This document shows, piece by piece, positions 9,402 to 17,862 of a DNA stretch of 64,000 nt. The stretch's first letter is position 1. Each line of letters starts with the position of its first letter. Origin of the DNA: Sporobacter termitidis DSM 10068 (lineage in GTDB: Bacteria > Bacillota > Clostridia > Oscillospirales > Oscillospiraceae). Location: positions 62,001-126,000 of the forward strand of contig NZ_FQXV01000002.1 of NCBI RefSeq assembly GCF_900130065.1. The letters are read 5' to 3'. The notes under the pieces were generated by a model. The model saw only the letters and a list, made by a program, of their open reading frames with translations, made no database searches and had not been told where the DNA came from. Made by a program: the position numbers and the translations under genes.

Positions 9402-9430
9402 TTGACACGTTTTCGTTATCATGATAGTTT
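9402..9430 (+). promoter_or_regulatory. Promoter of thrS
   Basis: TTGACA (9402-9407), 17 bases, then TAGTTT (9425-9430). The predicted leader is only about 20 nt, leaving no space for a T-box. Confidence 0.5.
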
Positions 9431-9454
9431 ATAAATTTATAGGAGATGATACGA

Positions 9455-11206
9455 ATGTCCGATAATTTGTATACATTTGAGAACGAGGATTACAAGAAAG
9501 CGTACCGCCATACCACGTCGCACATTCTGGCACAGGCTGTCAAGCGGCTTTATCCCGGCACGAAGCTCGCCATCGGCCCCGCCATTGCCGACGGTTTTTA
9601 TTATGATTTCGATACCGAAGAGCCCTTCACGCCCGAGACGCTGGAAAAGCTCGAGGCCGAGATGCGGAAGATCATCAAGGAAAAGCTGCCCCTGGAGCGT
9701 TTTGAGCTCCCCCGGGAAGAGGCGGTCAAATTCATGGAGGGGCTCGGCGAGCCGTATAAGGCAGAGCTCATCCGCGACCTGCCCCAGGATGCCGTCATCA
9801 GCTTTTACAAGCAGGGAGAATTCACCGATCTCTGCGCCGGGCCCCACGTGGACAGCACGGGCCGGATCAAGGCCAACGCCTTTAAGCTCACCAGCGCTAC
9901 AGGCGCCTACTGGCGCGGGAATTCCGACAACAAGATGCTGCAGCGCATCTACGGCACCTGCTTTCAGACCCGCGACGAGTTGGACAAGCACCTGGAGCGC
10001 ATCGAGGAGGCCAAGCGCCGCGACCACAGAAAGCTGGGCCGCGAGCTGGACCTGTTCGCGCTGTTTGACGAGGGCCCCGGCTTCCCGTTCTTCTTCCCCA
10101 AGGGCATGGTCATCCGAAACGAGCTGGAGAGCTACTGGCGCGAGCTGCACCGGAAATGCGGCTATCAGGAGATCAAAACGCCGATCATCCTGAACGAAGA
10201 GCTCTGGCACCGTTCCGGCCATTGGGACCACTACAAGGAAAACATGTATTTCACAAAAATCGACGAGGGCGACTACGCCGTCAAGCCCATGAACTGCCCC
10301 GGCTCGATGCTCAGCTACAAGCGCCGCATGTGGTCCTACAAGGACCTGCCCATGCGCGTGGGTGAGTTGGGCCTTGTCCACCGGCACGAGCTGTCGGGCG
10401 CGCTCCACGGCCTGATGCGCGTGCGCGCCTTCACCCAGGACGACGCCCACATCTTCATGACGGAGGACCAGGTCCAGGACGAAATCCTCGGCGTCATCAA
10501 TAAAATCGACAGCGTGTACAAGCTCTTCGGCTTTAACTACCACATCGAGCTGTCCACGTGCCCGGAGGACTTTATCGGCAGCCAGGAGATGCGCAATTAC
10601 AGCGAGAGCATCCTGAAGGAGGTTCTGGACCGCCACGGGCAGGCTTACGTGCTGAATCCGGGCGACGGCGCGTTTTACGGCCCGAAAATCGATTTCCACC
10701 TGGAGGACGCCATCGGGCGCACCTGGCAGTGCGGCACGATCCAGCTGGATTTTCAGATGCCGGAGCGCTTTGAGCTGGAGTACACGGGCGCGGACGGGGC
10801 AAAGCACCGCCCGATCATGATCCATACGGTGGCCTTCGGCTCCCTGGAGCGGTTTATCGGCATCCTGACGGAGCATTTCGCCGGCGCGTTCCCGCTGTGG
10901 CTGGCGCCCGTGCAGGCCATCGTCATGCCCATCACGGACCGCAGCCGCGACTACGCCGAAAGGGTCGCCGCGGCACTGAACGGCAAGGGCTTCCGGGTCG
11001 AAACCGACCTTCGGAACGAAAAAATCGGGTACAAGATCCGCGAGGCGCAGATGCAGAAAATCCCCTACATGCTGGTGCTGGGCGACAAGGAGGCCGAGGA
11101 CGGCACAGTCACCGTCCGCAAGCGCGCCGGGGGCGATCAGGGCGCAATGAAGCTCGACGACTTTATCGCGGCCATCACGGCGGAAAAAGATACGCGCGCG
11201 GTCTGA
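9455..11206 (+). CDS. thrS: Threonyl-tRNA synthetase lacking the TGS domain
   Basis: 583 aa, class II synthetase that charges tRNA-Thr. The order is editing domain, catalytic domain (motif 2 around RVGELGLVHRHELSGALHGL, motif 3 around VAFGSLERFIG) and anticodon-binding domain. The editing-site residues are intact: HTTSH at 19-23 and CAGPH at 127-131. Compared with the usual ~640-aa enzyme the N-terminal TGS domain (~55-60 aa) is missing: the HxxxH motif begins 18 residues from the start. No upstream in-frame sequence could supply it. AGGAG lies nine bases before ATG 9455, while the ATG at 9446 is too close to it. Confidence 0.95.
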   Translation: MSDNLYTFENEDYKKAYRHTTSHILAQAVKRLYPGTKLAIGPAIADGFYYDFDTEEPFTPETLEKLEAEMRKIIKEKLPLERFELPREEAVKFMEGLGEPYKAELIRDLPQDAVISFYKQGEFTDLCAGPHVDSTGRIKANAFKLTSATGAYWRGNSDNKMLQRIYGTCFQTRDELDKHLERIEEAKRRDHRKLGRELDLFALFDEGPGFPFFFPKGMVIRNELESYWRELHRKCGYQEIKTPIILNEELWHRSGHWDHYKENMYFTKIDEGDYAVKPMNCPGSMLSYKRRMWSYKDLPMRVGELGLVHRHELSGALHGLMRVRAFTQDDAHIFMTEDQVQDEILGVINKIDSVYKLFGFNYHIELSTCPEDFIGSQEMRNYSESILKEVLDRHGQAYVLNPGDGAFYGPKIDFHLEDAIGRTWQCGTIQLDFQMPERFELEYTGADGAKHRPIMIHTVAFGSLERFIGILTEHFAGAFPLWLAPVQAIVMPITDRSRDYAERVAAALNGKGFRVETDLRNEKIGYKIREAQMQKIPYMLVLGDKEAEDGTVTVRKRAGGDQGAMKLDDFIAAITAEKDTRAV

Positions 11207-11293
11207 TCTCTTTCAAAGCCGCAATCGAAATATTCTAAGCACGGCGGAAATTCTGCGAAGCTTTTATATCGAAAAAGGGTTTGTCTACAGGCT

Positions 11294-11325
11294 GAGCACG
11301 GCGAAAACGCCGTGCTCTTTTTTTT
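11294..11325 (+). terminator. Intrinsic terminator of thrS
   Basis: GAGCACGGCG and CGCCGTGCTC form a perfect 10-bp stem with an AAAA loop, followed by eight T. Confidence 0.95.
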
Positions 11326-11424
11326 GCGCTTCAACGACGCGTCGACAAAATTTACATTACATAACATCGCGGCAGTGCTCGTACACTATGATTACAGCCA
11401 CTATGATTCAAAGGAGTTTTTACT

Positions 11425-12099
11425 TTGCAGAATAAAAGAAAGCTCGCACTGTCACTGGCTATCATTTTTGCGATCAACATCATGGTGATCTCTTTGATCC
11501 AATGTGTGCAGAGAGCGGACGCCGCCGCGTACAAGAAAGGTTCCACCGGCTCCGTCGTGACCCAGATACAACAAAAGCTCTCCGATTGGGGCTATTACTC
11601 TGACGGTATCGACGGCGTTTACGGCAGCCAGACGGAATCGGCCGTCAAATATTTTCAGAGCAAAAACGGCCTGACGGCCGACGGTGTCGCCGGCGACAAA
11701 ACGCTGGCCGCCATCGGCATCAACACCTCCTCCGGCGCCACGTCGCGCTCCAACGACGTCAACCTCCTGGCGCGCCTCATCTCGGCCGAGGCGCGGGGCG
11801 AACCCTACACCGGACAAGTTGCCGTCGGCGCCGTTGTGCTCAACAGGACAAAGCATCCCTCGTTCCCGCACTCGCTCTCGGGCGTCATCTATCAGCCCGG
11901 CGCGTTTACCTGCCTCTCCGACGGCCAGTTTTACACGCCTGTCTCCGACAGCGCCTATAAGGCCGCCCAGGACGCGCTGAACGGCTGGGACCCCTCCGGC
12001 GGCGCGATTTATTACTTCAACCCGTCCACCGCCACCAGCGCCTGGATTTGGTCCCGCCCCCTCATCGTGGTCATCGGCAAGCACCGCTTCTGCTCGTAA
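11425..12099 (+). CDS. sleB: SleB-like spore cortex-lytic / cell wall hydrolase
   Basis: 224 aa. An N-terminal signal/anchor helix (LALSLAIIFAINIMVISL) is followed by a peptidoglycan-binding repeat (GSTGSVVTQIQQKLSDWGYY to VAGDKTLAAIG) and a Hydrolase_2 (SleB/CwlJ) domain: LLARLISAEARGEPYTGQVA, AVVLNRTKHPSFPHSLSGVI and a C-terminal SRPLIVVIGKHRFCS. SleB is a lytic transglycosylase that degrades cortex during spore germination, so the gene supports a spore-former. The start is TTG 11425, with AAGGAG eight bases upstream; there is no ATG in a better position. No ypeB partner follows, unlike in Bacillus. Confidence 0.9.
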   Translation: MQNKRKLALSLAIIFAINIMVISLIQCVQRADAAAYKKGSTGSVVTQIQQKLSDWGYYSDGIDGVYGSQTESAVKYFQSKNGLTADGVAGDKTLAAIGINTSSGATSRSNDVNLLARLISAEARGEPYTGQVAVGAVVLNRTKHPSFPHSLSGVIYQPGAFTCLSDGQFYTPVSDSAYKAAQDALNGWDPSGGAIYYFNPSTATSAWIWSRPLIVVIGKHRFCS

Positions 12100-12123
12100 A
12101 TGCCCGCCCACCCGCCCAATAAA

Positions 12124-12198
12124 GGTATGGGGCTCCGCCCCATACCCCAAGCCTTCCCCCCCGGGGAAGGCGGCGCGGAGCGCCGGACGAGAGGGAAC
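12124..12198. repeat. Intergenic palindromic repeat elements
   Basis: GGTATGGGGC/GCCCCATACC (12124-12146) and CCTTCCCC/GGGGAAGG (12152-12170) are two adjacent perfect hairpins, followed by GCGGAGCGCCGGACGAGAGG. Such GC-rich hairpin units recur between genes of many clostridial genomes. They may also act as the end of sleB transcription, but no T-run is present. Confidence 0.55.
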
Positions 12199-12250
12199 CT
12201 TGCCCCTGTGATCCCCAAAGGCGGAACCACGCCGAGTACCCCGTACTGTC

Positions 12251-12270
12251 ATTCCCGCGAAGGCGGGAAT
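12251..12270. repeat. dRS3-like ATTCCC-N8-GGGAAT palindrome
   Basis: ATTCCCGCGAAGGCGGGAAT fits the ATTCCC-N8-GGGAAT form known from Neisseria dRS3 repeats and similar elements elsewhere. A single copy is seen in this window. Confidence 0.5.
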
Positions 12271-12300
12271 CCACGTCCCCCGACTTTCACAAAGGCATAT

Positions 12301-12368
12301 AAAAAACTGCCGCATATGCGGCAGTTTTTTATGCGCAGTTATACATATTCATCGCCTTGTCGATGCCT
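12301..12368 (-). repeat. Duplicated 3' end of pth with its terminator
   Basis: This stretch matches 12674-12740 nearly base for base. Read on the minus strand it encodes GIDKAMNMYN, the exact C terminus of Pth, but the stop TGA has become TGC so that two codons (Cys-Ala) precede TAA. The terminator stem (CTGCCG..CGGCAG with T6) is also copied. The two copies are direct repeats flanking the small gene at 12445-12654. Confidence 0.85.
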
Positions 12369-12395
12369 CCGCGATAACCCAATGCGCGGCGCACC

Positions 12396-12424
12396 TTGAC
12401 AGCCGAGTACCGGAACCGTATAAT
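12396..12424 (+). promoter_or_regulatory. Perfect consensus SigA promoter
   Basis: TTGACA (12396-12401), exactly 17 bases, then TATAAT (12419-12424). It drives the small gene starting 21 bases further on. Confidence 0.85.
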
Positions 12425-12444
12425 CACATCAGGGAGTGATACAA

Positions 12445-12654
12445 ATGACGAACGAGGAACTGTTGGATCAAGTTTCAAGGCTTATTGAAACCCAAACGGT
12501 AAAAATCAATCTTATGATTGAAAATGCCGTTACAAAACGTATCGACTCCCTGTTTGATGGATATAAGCTTACCCATGAAAAGCAGTGGGAGCTCGAACGG
12601 GAAGTCGAGGATTTAAAAAAGCGTGTCGAACATTTAGAAGTAAAAGCCGGATAA
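12445..12654 (+). CDS. Small coiled-coil protein, unknown function
   Basis: 69 aa (MTNEELLDQVSRLIETQT at the N terminus). It is highly charged and predicted entirely helical; the last half (EKQWELEREVEDLKKRVEHL) shows heptad spacing typical of a coiled coil. AGGGAG precedes ATG 12445 by eight bases and a perfect consensus promoter lies upstream, so it should be well expressed. It has no Cys and no membrane segment. Its position between two copies of the pth 3' end suggests that it arrived with a small inserted segment. I recognise no family. Confidence 0.75.
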   Translation: MTNEELLDQVSRLIETQTVKINLMIENAVTKRIDSLFDGYKLTHEKQWELEREVEDLKKRVEHLEVKAG

Positions 12655-12673
12655 TTCTACTTTTTATCGCACC

Positions 12674-12698
12674 AAAAAACTGCCGTAAACGGCAGTTT
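12674..12698 (-). terminator. Intrinsic terminator of pth
   Basis: Minus strand: ACTGCCG, TTTA loop, CGGCAGT, then TTTTTT. On the plus strand the same hairpin followed by T7 can end the small gene. Confidence 0.85.
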
Positions 12699-12706
12699 TT
12701 TTATGC

Positions 12707-13297
12707 TCAGTTATACATATTCATCGCTTTGTCGATGCCTTGGGCGACGATGGTTTCCACGGCGGCGGCGGCGGTTTTTACCGCGTCCGCGATGAGCTCC
12801 TTGTCCTTGCCGGCAAAGGCGCCAAGCACCCAGTCGGCCATGTCGTAATCGGCGTGGGGCGGCTGGCCGACACCGATTTTGACGCGGGGAAAATTATCCC
12901 CGCCGCATTTGGCGATGATGTCCTTCAGGCCGTTGTGGCCGCCGGCGGACCCGTTCCGCCGGATTCTGATTTTGCCGGCGGGGAGCGCCGCGTCGTCCGA
13001 GACGGCGATGACGCGGTCGATGGGCAGCTTGTAAAACCGCACGGCCTCCTGGACGGCATCCCCACTGAGGTTCATATACGTCTGGGGCTTCATCAAAAAG
13101 ACCTTTTCGCCGCCCAGCGTCCCGGCGCCTGTCAGTGCCTTGAAGCGGAGGCGGTCGATTTTGACGCCGGCCGTCCTGCCGATTTCATCGGCCGTCATGA
13201 ACCCGACGTTGTGGCGCGTCCCGGCGTATTTGGCGCCGGGGTTGCCGAGAAAAACGACGATCCAGGAAACCGGCCCGGTATTTTTTCTCAAGAACAT
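12707..13297 (-). CDS. pth: Peptidyl-tRNA hydrolase
   Basis: 196 aa. It releases tRNA from prematurely dropped peptidyl-tRNA. Recognised by VFLGNPGAKYAGTRHNVGF (residues 15-33, with catalytic His in TRHN), KPQTYMNLSG and GGHNGLKDI. Length is normal. It lies 33 bases downstream of prs on the same strand, so the two are probably cotranscribed. Its last ten codons and terminator are duplicated at 12301-12368. Confidence 0.96.
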   Translation of the reverse strand: MFLRKNTGPVSWIVVFLGNPGAKYAGTRHNVGFMTADEIGRTAGVKIDRLRFKALTGAGTLGGEKVFLMKPQTYMNLSGDAVQEAVRFYKLPIDRVIAVSDDAALPAGKIRIRRNGSAGGHNGLKDIIAKCGGDNFPRVKIGVGQPPHADYDMADWVLGAFAGKDKELIADAVKTAAAAVETIVAQGIDKAMNMYN

Positions 13298-13330
13298 ATC
13301 AAAAGCTCCGAAACGGCGACATATACTGCT

Positions 13331-14290
13331 TCATCTGAACAGCGTGGAGATCGATACTTCTTCGTAGACGCGCTCGATGGCCTCCGCAAACAGCGGCGCC
13401 GCCGAGAGGTACCGGATTTTCGGACTGGGCACAGCCCCCGGATACGGGATGGTGTCCAGGCAAAGGAGCTCCTTGATATAACTGTCGTTGACCCGCTCGA
13501 TGGCCTGGCCGGAGAGGACGCCGTGGGTGGCGCAGGCATAGATTTCCTTGACCTTGCCGACTTCAATAAGCGCCTTGGCCGCGCCCACCAGGCTCCCGGC
13601 CGTATCCACCATATCGTCATACAGGATGACGCTCTTGTCCCGGACCTCGCCGATGATGTTCATGACCTCGGATTGATTGGCCTTTTCGCGGCGCTTGTCG
13701 ATGATCGCGAGCCCGAGCCCCATTTTGAGGGCGAACGTGCGCGCCCTGGCCACAGAGCCCACGTCCGGGGAGACGACGATCACGTCGTCGGCGCCCTCGC
13801 CGAATCTTTTGATGTAATATTCGGAGAAGAGCGGGCTGCCCAAAAGATTGTCGACCGGGATATCAAAAAAACCCTGTATCTGTGAAGCATGCAAATCCAT
13901 CGTGAGCACACGGTCGGCTCCTGCCGATGTGATGAGATTTGCCACCAGCTTCGCGGATATAGGGTCCCTGGCTTTTGCCTTTCTGTCCTGGCGGGCGTAA
14001 CCGAAATACGGGATGACCGCCGTGATACGGCCGGCCGACGCGCGCTTACAGGCATCCACCATAATGAGAAGCTCCATAAGATGATCGTTGACGGGTCCAC
14101 AGGTAGACTGGATTATGAAAACATCCGAGCCGCGTACCGACTCATAAAGTGAAACGGAAATCTCTCCGTCCGAAAAGCTTGTGACGTTTGAATCCCCCAG
14201 CCTGATCCCAATGTTGCGGCAGATGTTTTCGGCCAGCGGCTTATTGGCATTTCCCGCAAAGATTTTTATATCTTTTCCGTGTGAAACCAT
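13331..14290 (-). CDS. prs: Ribose-phosphate pyrophosphokinase
   Basis: 319 aa, class I PRPP synthetase: ribose-5-phosphate plus ATP gives PRPP for purine, pyrimidine, His, Trp and NAD synthesis. Visible motifs: FSDGEISVSLYESVRGSDVF (ATP site), DLHASQIQGFFDIPVDNL (metal/ATP flexible region) and DDMVDTAGSLVGAAKAL (PRPP loop). Length matches the family. A TATAAT (minus, 14339-14334) lies in front. It heads the prs-pth pair, a common Firmicutes order. Confidence 0.97.
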   Translation of the reverse strand: MVSHGKDIKIFAGNANKPLAENICRNIGIRLGDSNVTSFSDGEISVSLYESVRGSDVFIIQSTCGPVNDHLMELLIMVDACKRASAGRITAVIPYFGYARQDRKAKARDPISAKLVANLITSAGADRVLTMDLHASQIQGFFDIPVDNLLGSPLFSEYYIKRFGEGADDVIVVSPDVGSVARARTFALKMGLGLAIIDKRREKANQSEVMNIIGEVRDKSVILYDDMVDTAGSLVGAAKALIEVGKVKEIYACATHGVLSGQAIERVNDSYIKELLCLDTIPYPGAVPSPKIRYLSAAPLFAEAIERVYEEVSISTLFR

Positions 14291-14481
14291 TGTAATCCCC
14301 CTCTTTCGCTGCAGGATATCTGTGATGTCCGTATTATATCAGATAACTTTCCGAAAAAAAATAGTCTGGCTCATTTTTCACGATTTACCGAAATTCCCGC
14401 TATTTTTAATTCTTTTCTTGTTATGTCTCAATGATAAACCAATTCCATTTGCCCTAAACGGATGAAAGAGGGGGAAACATC

Positions 14482-15084
14482 GTGAGAAAGCTGCATCGCC
14501 GCCCCGACCCGGCGGCGCCGGTCAGCCGCCAGCGCCTGCTCGTCACGGCGCACGGCGTCTCCGCGACGATCCGGTGCCTGGAAAAGCGGCGCGGCTTCTG
14601 GCATTTCGCCGCGGAGCCCGGCGCGCTGGCCGGCTTTGTGGGCAGGAACGGCGTCTCCGGCGACAAGCGGGAGGGCGACGGCCGGACCCCAACGGGGCTT
14701 TACCCGCTTGGCGCTGCCTTCGGCGTCCGGGAAAAGCCGGACACCAGGATGCCGTACCGGCGCATCACGCCGCAAAGCTATTGGGTCGACGACCCGCTGT
14801 CGCCGTACTACAACACCTGGGTGGAGGCGCCCGGGGGCGGCGATTGGCGCGGCGCCGAGCATCTGCTCGATTACCCGGACAGCTACGCCTGGGCCGTCGT
14901 CGTCGAATACAACATGGAGAATATCATCCCCGGCAAAGGCTCCGCCGTCTTCCTCCACTGCGGAACGCGGCCCACCTCCGGCTGCATCGCCGTCGACGAG
15001 CCCGGCCTGCTCCGTATCCTGAAATGGCTCGACCCCGCGCTGTCCCCGGAGATCATGATCAGGCCGGAGCGAAGCGGGCTGTAG
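14482..15084 (+). CDS. L,D-transpeptidase (YkuD)-fold protein
   Basis: 200 aa. The YkuD signature is near the C terminus: FLHCGTRPTSGCIAVDE (about residues 157-173), with His, Ser, Gly and the nucleophile Cys, preceded by GDKREGDGRTPTGLYPLG, typical of YafK/ErfK-like members. There is no signal peptide or membrane helix, which is odd for an enzyme acting on peptidoglycan. It may be exported by another route or act on a cytoplasmic substrate. GTG 14482 is the start, with GAGGGGG upstream. Alone on the plus strand, divergent from prs. Confidence 0.82.
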   Translation: MRKLHRRPDPAAPVSRQRLLVTAHGVSATIRCLEKRRGFWHFAAEPGALAGFVGRNGVSGDKREGDGRTPTGLYPLGAAFGVREKPDTRMPYRRITPQSYWVDDPLSPYYNTWVEAPGGGDWRGAEHLLDYPDSYAWAVVVEYNMENIIPGKGSAVFLHCGTRPTSGCIAVDEPGLLRILKWLDPALSPEIMIRPERSGL

Positions 15085-15109
15085 CCGGGGCATATCATTT
15101 TTTGCCGCT

Positions 15110-16300
15110 TCAGCCGCCCAGTATCTCGGCGATCAGCGGCAGCTTCTCCGTCAAATCCTCGTCGCCCTGATACCAGGCGACAAAAATTTGATTGCCCTTG
15201 TAAGCCACCAGCTGCTGCCCGTCCAGATTTTGCGCATAGACGGCGCCCTCCAGCGCTTCGGGGTCCAGCACCTCGTAATTCTTGTTGGCTCCGTTCATTC
15301 CACAGTACATCTTGACGAGCTCGTCAAAGAGCGGCTTTGTCAAAAAGTCAAACGCCGGCCTGTAATAATACGTTGTCATATTTACGTTTCCCCCGTCTTT
15401 AATTCCACCGTGCTGGGAGATCGAATACTGTACGGGGACAAGGAGCGTATACCCGCGCCAGTAGGTGTCTCCGACAAGGCTCACAATGCTGCCATAATCA
15501 GCGCCAAAGTCCGCGCTCTGCTCGATCTCCGACAGCCGCAGGACCGGGATATCCGCGCTCAGCTCAGACAGCGGCTTTATATCGTCAAACCTGCCTGAAT
15601 TCAGGCTCAAGCCGCTGTCGACGGTAAGATTGGCGATCCAGACGGCGACAAGGACGCAGCAGAGCGTAAGTTCCATGATTCTTGCCGCCATACCGTGTTT
15701 GTAGCTCTTATGATGCTCAAAAGGGATTCCGGCACGCAGCCGCTTTTTCAGCTTTATCATTCTGGCGGCATAAACAATCTGCAATCCGCCGAGAAGCAGC
15801 CATAGCACCAAAAAGGGAAAGACAAAGGCGTTGGCGTTGAGAATATAATCGCTGACAAAGCTCCCACGCGCGGCGGTACGGACAATGGTCCCCGCAATCA
15901 ATGTGAATATCACGGCAAACAATATCATAAACGCCTTCATTTGCCGGTTTAAATTGTTCAGCGTGTAGCTCTGGATGCGCGGGTCGGTATGGAGCTCGGG
16001 CGCGGCGGCATCCTCCGCCATAAAAACGTGGTAGAGCTTGCGGATGGTGGCGATATAATGCCAACCGCGCTCCATATACAGCTGCCGTTGCTCCACGTCG
16101 GGATAGTCGTCGTCCTTCCCCGCGGGCTCCAGCCGGTAACGGACGGTTTTCGGCGCGCCTTTTGTAAACTGCCAGAACAGCCAGCCGAACTCGTAAAAGA
16201 AATAACCCTTTTCCGCCATGTCGGCAAGCCATGTCTCCAGGCCCGAAATGTCGTACAGCTGAACGGGACTGAGTCTTCTGTACAGCCTCTCGCTTCCCAT
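15110..16300 (-). CDS. DUF2812 membrane protein (copy 2 of operon)
   Basis: 396 aa. The N terminus (residues 10-70) is the DUF2812 region: a short Trp/Tyr-rich domain (LETWLADMAEKGYFFYEF, GAPKTVRYRLEPAG). It is followed by three to four predicted membrane helices (IQSYTLNNLNRQMKAF then a hydrophobic stretch; FVFPFLVLWLLLGGLQIVYA; ITELTLCC-type segment) and an extracellular-looking C-terminal half ending in DQIFVAWYQGDEDLTEKL-like sequence. It is a paralogue of the next gene: both share VQSYTL/IQSYTL, YYYRPAF and YQGD. It is the third gene of the PadR operon. Function unknown; such proteins usually accompany PadR regulators in Firmicutes. Confidence 0.78.
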   Translation of the reverse strand: MGSERLYRRLSPVQLYDISGLETWLADMAEKGYFFYEFGWLFWQFTKGAPKTVRYRLEPAGKDDDYPDVEQRQLYMERGWHYIATIRKLYHVFMAEDAAAPELHTDPRIQSYTLNNLNRQMKAFMILFAVIFTLIAGTIVRTAARGSFVSDYILNANAFVFPFLVLWLLLGGLQIVYAARMIKLKKRLRAGIPFEHHKSYKHGMAARIMELTLCCVLVAVWIANLTVDSGLSLNSGRFDDIKPLSELSADIPVLRLSEIEQSADFGADYGSIVSLVGDTYWRGYTLLVPVQYSISQHGGIKDGGNVNMTTYYYRPAFDFLTKPLFDELVKMYCGMNGANKNYEVLDPEALEGAVYAQNLDGQQLVAYKGNQIFVAWYQGDEDLTEKLPLIAEILGG

Positions 16301-16331
16301 CGCGCGTCCTCTCTTTCAACACTATTTCTCT

Positions 16332-17534
16332 TTATTGCCCGTTCAGGGCCTTTGCCACGATATCGAGCTTGCCCGATAAATCGGCATCGCCCTGGTATAA
16401 AACGAGGATCACCTGGCTGCCCTGATACGCCACCAGCCGCTGCATCTGCCCGCCCTGAGCCTCCTCACGCTTCGTGTAGACCGCGCCGTCCAGGTGCGGC
16501 GTGTCAAGCGTCCTCCGGTCAGCTTCGGCGCCGGTCCCCCGGCCCTCACCGGCAAGCGCATCGAAGAGCGGTTTCGCCAGAAACGCAAACGCGGGCCTGT
16601 AGTAATAGGCCGTCATCGACACCTGTGGCATCCCGTTCCCGCCGGTCTGGCCCGCCGTCTCCGTGAAGCCGTACTGTGAAATCACATACTGGACCGGGAC
16701 AAGCAGCGAGTATTCCTTCCAGCCGCTTCCATACTGATTCCCGCCCTCAGCGGTAGTCCTGCCCTGCTCGATGCTTGACAGGGCTACGATGGGGATGCCT
16801 TCTTTTTGCAGCTCCGGCAACCGATAACTATGATTTAGCCCCATATTTGCCTGAAGGACCCAGCCCGATATCAGCGCCGCCGCGGCGATGCCCCAAAGCG
16901 CAATCTCAGCGTACTGCGCCGCCGCGCCGCGGCGGTAATTTTTTCGATGCGCAATCGGCAGTCCGGACCGGAGCCGTTTTCTCAGCCTGTAAACCTGAAT
17001 CGCCCAGGTAAGGCTGCGGGCATCGACGAACAGCCAGAACAGCAAAGCCAGAAGGTTCGCAGCCGTGGCATTGAGAATGACATTCCTGACGAAGCTGCCA
17101 CTAATAATGACGTATATCAGCGCCGCTAATAAAGCCGCCATCATGACAGCCGATATCGCCGACGACACGACGAGCTCCCTGGTCAGCTTGTCGAGCGTAT
17201 AGCTCTGGACCACCGGGTCGGTATGGAGCTCGCGGGCGGCGCTGTCCTCCGCCATAAAGATATGAAAGCGCTTCTGGAACGTCGTGATATAGCGCCAGCC
17301 GCTGTCACGATAGAGCTGATAAATTTCGGCGTCGGGGCCGTCCTTCTCCTTTCCCGCCAGCTCCAGGCGGTAGCGCACCTGTTTCGGCGCGCCCTTTTTG
17401 AAATCCCCGAATCCGAGCGTAAAGCCCTTGAGAAAAAGGCCCCTGGCCGCCATGTCCTCAAGCCAGCTCTCCATGCCGGGGATATCGTATTTATTGACAG
17501 GGGCGTATCTGCTGCAGGTCTTGTCCTTATCCAT
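16332..17534 (-). CDS. DUF2812 membrane protein (copy 1 of operon)
   Basis: 400 aa, same architecture as the downstream gene: DUF2812 N terminus (MESWLEDMAARGLFLKGF, GAPKQVRYRLELAG), membrane helices in the middle and a C-terminal domain with YYYRPAFAFLAKPLFDAL and YQGDADLSGKLDIVAKAL. The start ATG 17534 overlaps the stop of the PadR gene (TGATG), so translation is coupled. The open frame extends upstream through the PadR gene but that part is a shadow. Function unknown. Tandem duplication within the operon is clear. Confidence 0.8.
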   Translation of the reverse strand: MDKDKTCSRYAPVNKYDIPGMESWLEDMAARGLFLKGFTLGFGDFKKGAPKQVRYRLELAGKEKDGPDAEIYQLYRDSGWRYITTFQKRFHIFMAEDSAARELHTDPVVQSYTLDKLTRELVVSSAISAVMMAALLAALIYVIISGSFVRNVILNATAANLLALLFWLFVDARSLTWAIQVYRLRKRLRSGLPIAHRKNYRRGAAAQYAEIALWGIAAAALISGWVLQANMGLNHSYRLPELQKEGIPIVALSSIEQGRTTAEGGNQYGSGWKEYSLLVPVQYVISQYGFTETAGQTGGNGMPQVSMTAYYYRPAFAFLAKPLFDALAGEGRGTGAEADRRTLDTPHLDGAVYTKREEAQGGQMQRLVAYQGSQVILVLYQGDADLSGKLDIVAKALNGQ

Positions 17535-17845
17535 CACGCGTCCCCGCTTTCCGCGTCGGCGATGCAGGCCCGCAGCCGGGCCAGCTCCTCCCGGTACGCC
17601 GCTTTGCCTTTTTCGGTGATCGTATAAATTCTTTTCCGCCCGCTGACGTGGACCTCCGCGATCAGCTTTTCTTCCTCGAACTTGGCGAGAATCGTATATA
17701 GAGTCCCGGGGCCGAGCGTGAGCCGGCCCTTTGTCTTTTGGGCGATATATTCCGCCGCGTCCGTCCCGCACATGTCCCGCTTATTGAATGCCATCAGGAC
17801 GTAAAACATTGTCTCCGTCAGCAGCTCCAGCGTCTTCTTTGCCAT
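17534..17845 (-). CDS. PadR-family transcriptional regulator
   Basis: 103 aa, small (PadR-s2 type) winged-helix repressor. Features: ETMFYVLMAFNKRDMCGTDA (helix 1-2), LGPGTLYTILAKFEEEKLI (recognition helix, the usual GTLYPIL) and GRKRIYTITEKGKAAY (wing). GGAGG precedes ATG 17845. It heads the operon with two DUF2812 genes and most likely represses its own promoter through the inverted repeat at 17863-17907. Confidence 0.9.
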   Translation of the reverse strand: MAKKTLELLTETMFYVLMAFNKRDMCGTDAAEYIAQKTKGRLTLGPGTLYTILAKFEEEKLIAEVHVSGRKRIYTITEKGKAAYREELARLRACIADAESGDA

Positions 17846-17862
17846 ACGGCCTCCACAAAAAG

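Noticed and set aside
9420-9454. T-box leader for thrS
   Set aside because: Promoter and start codon are only about 25 bases apart, and no T-box sequence or specifier stem is visible.
9437-10876. 479-codon minus-strand frame opposite thrS
   Set aside because: Antisense shadow; thrS motifs on the plus strand are unambiguous.
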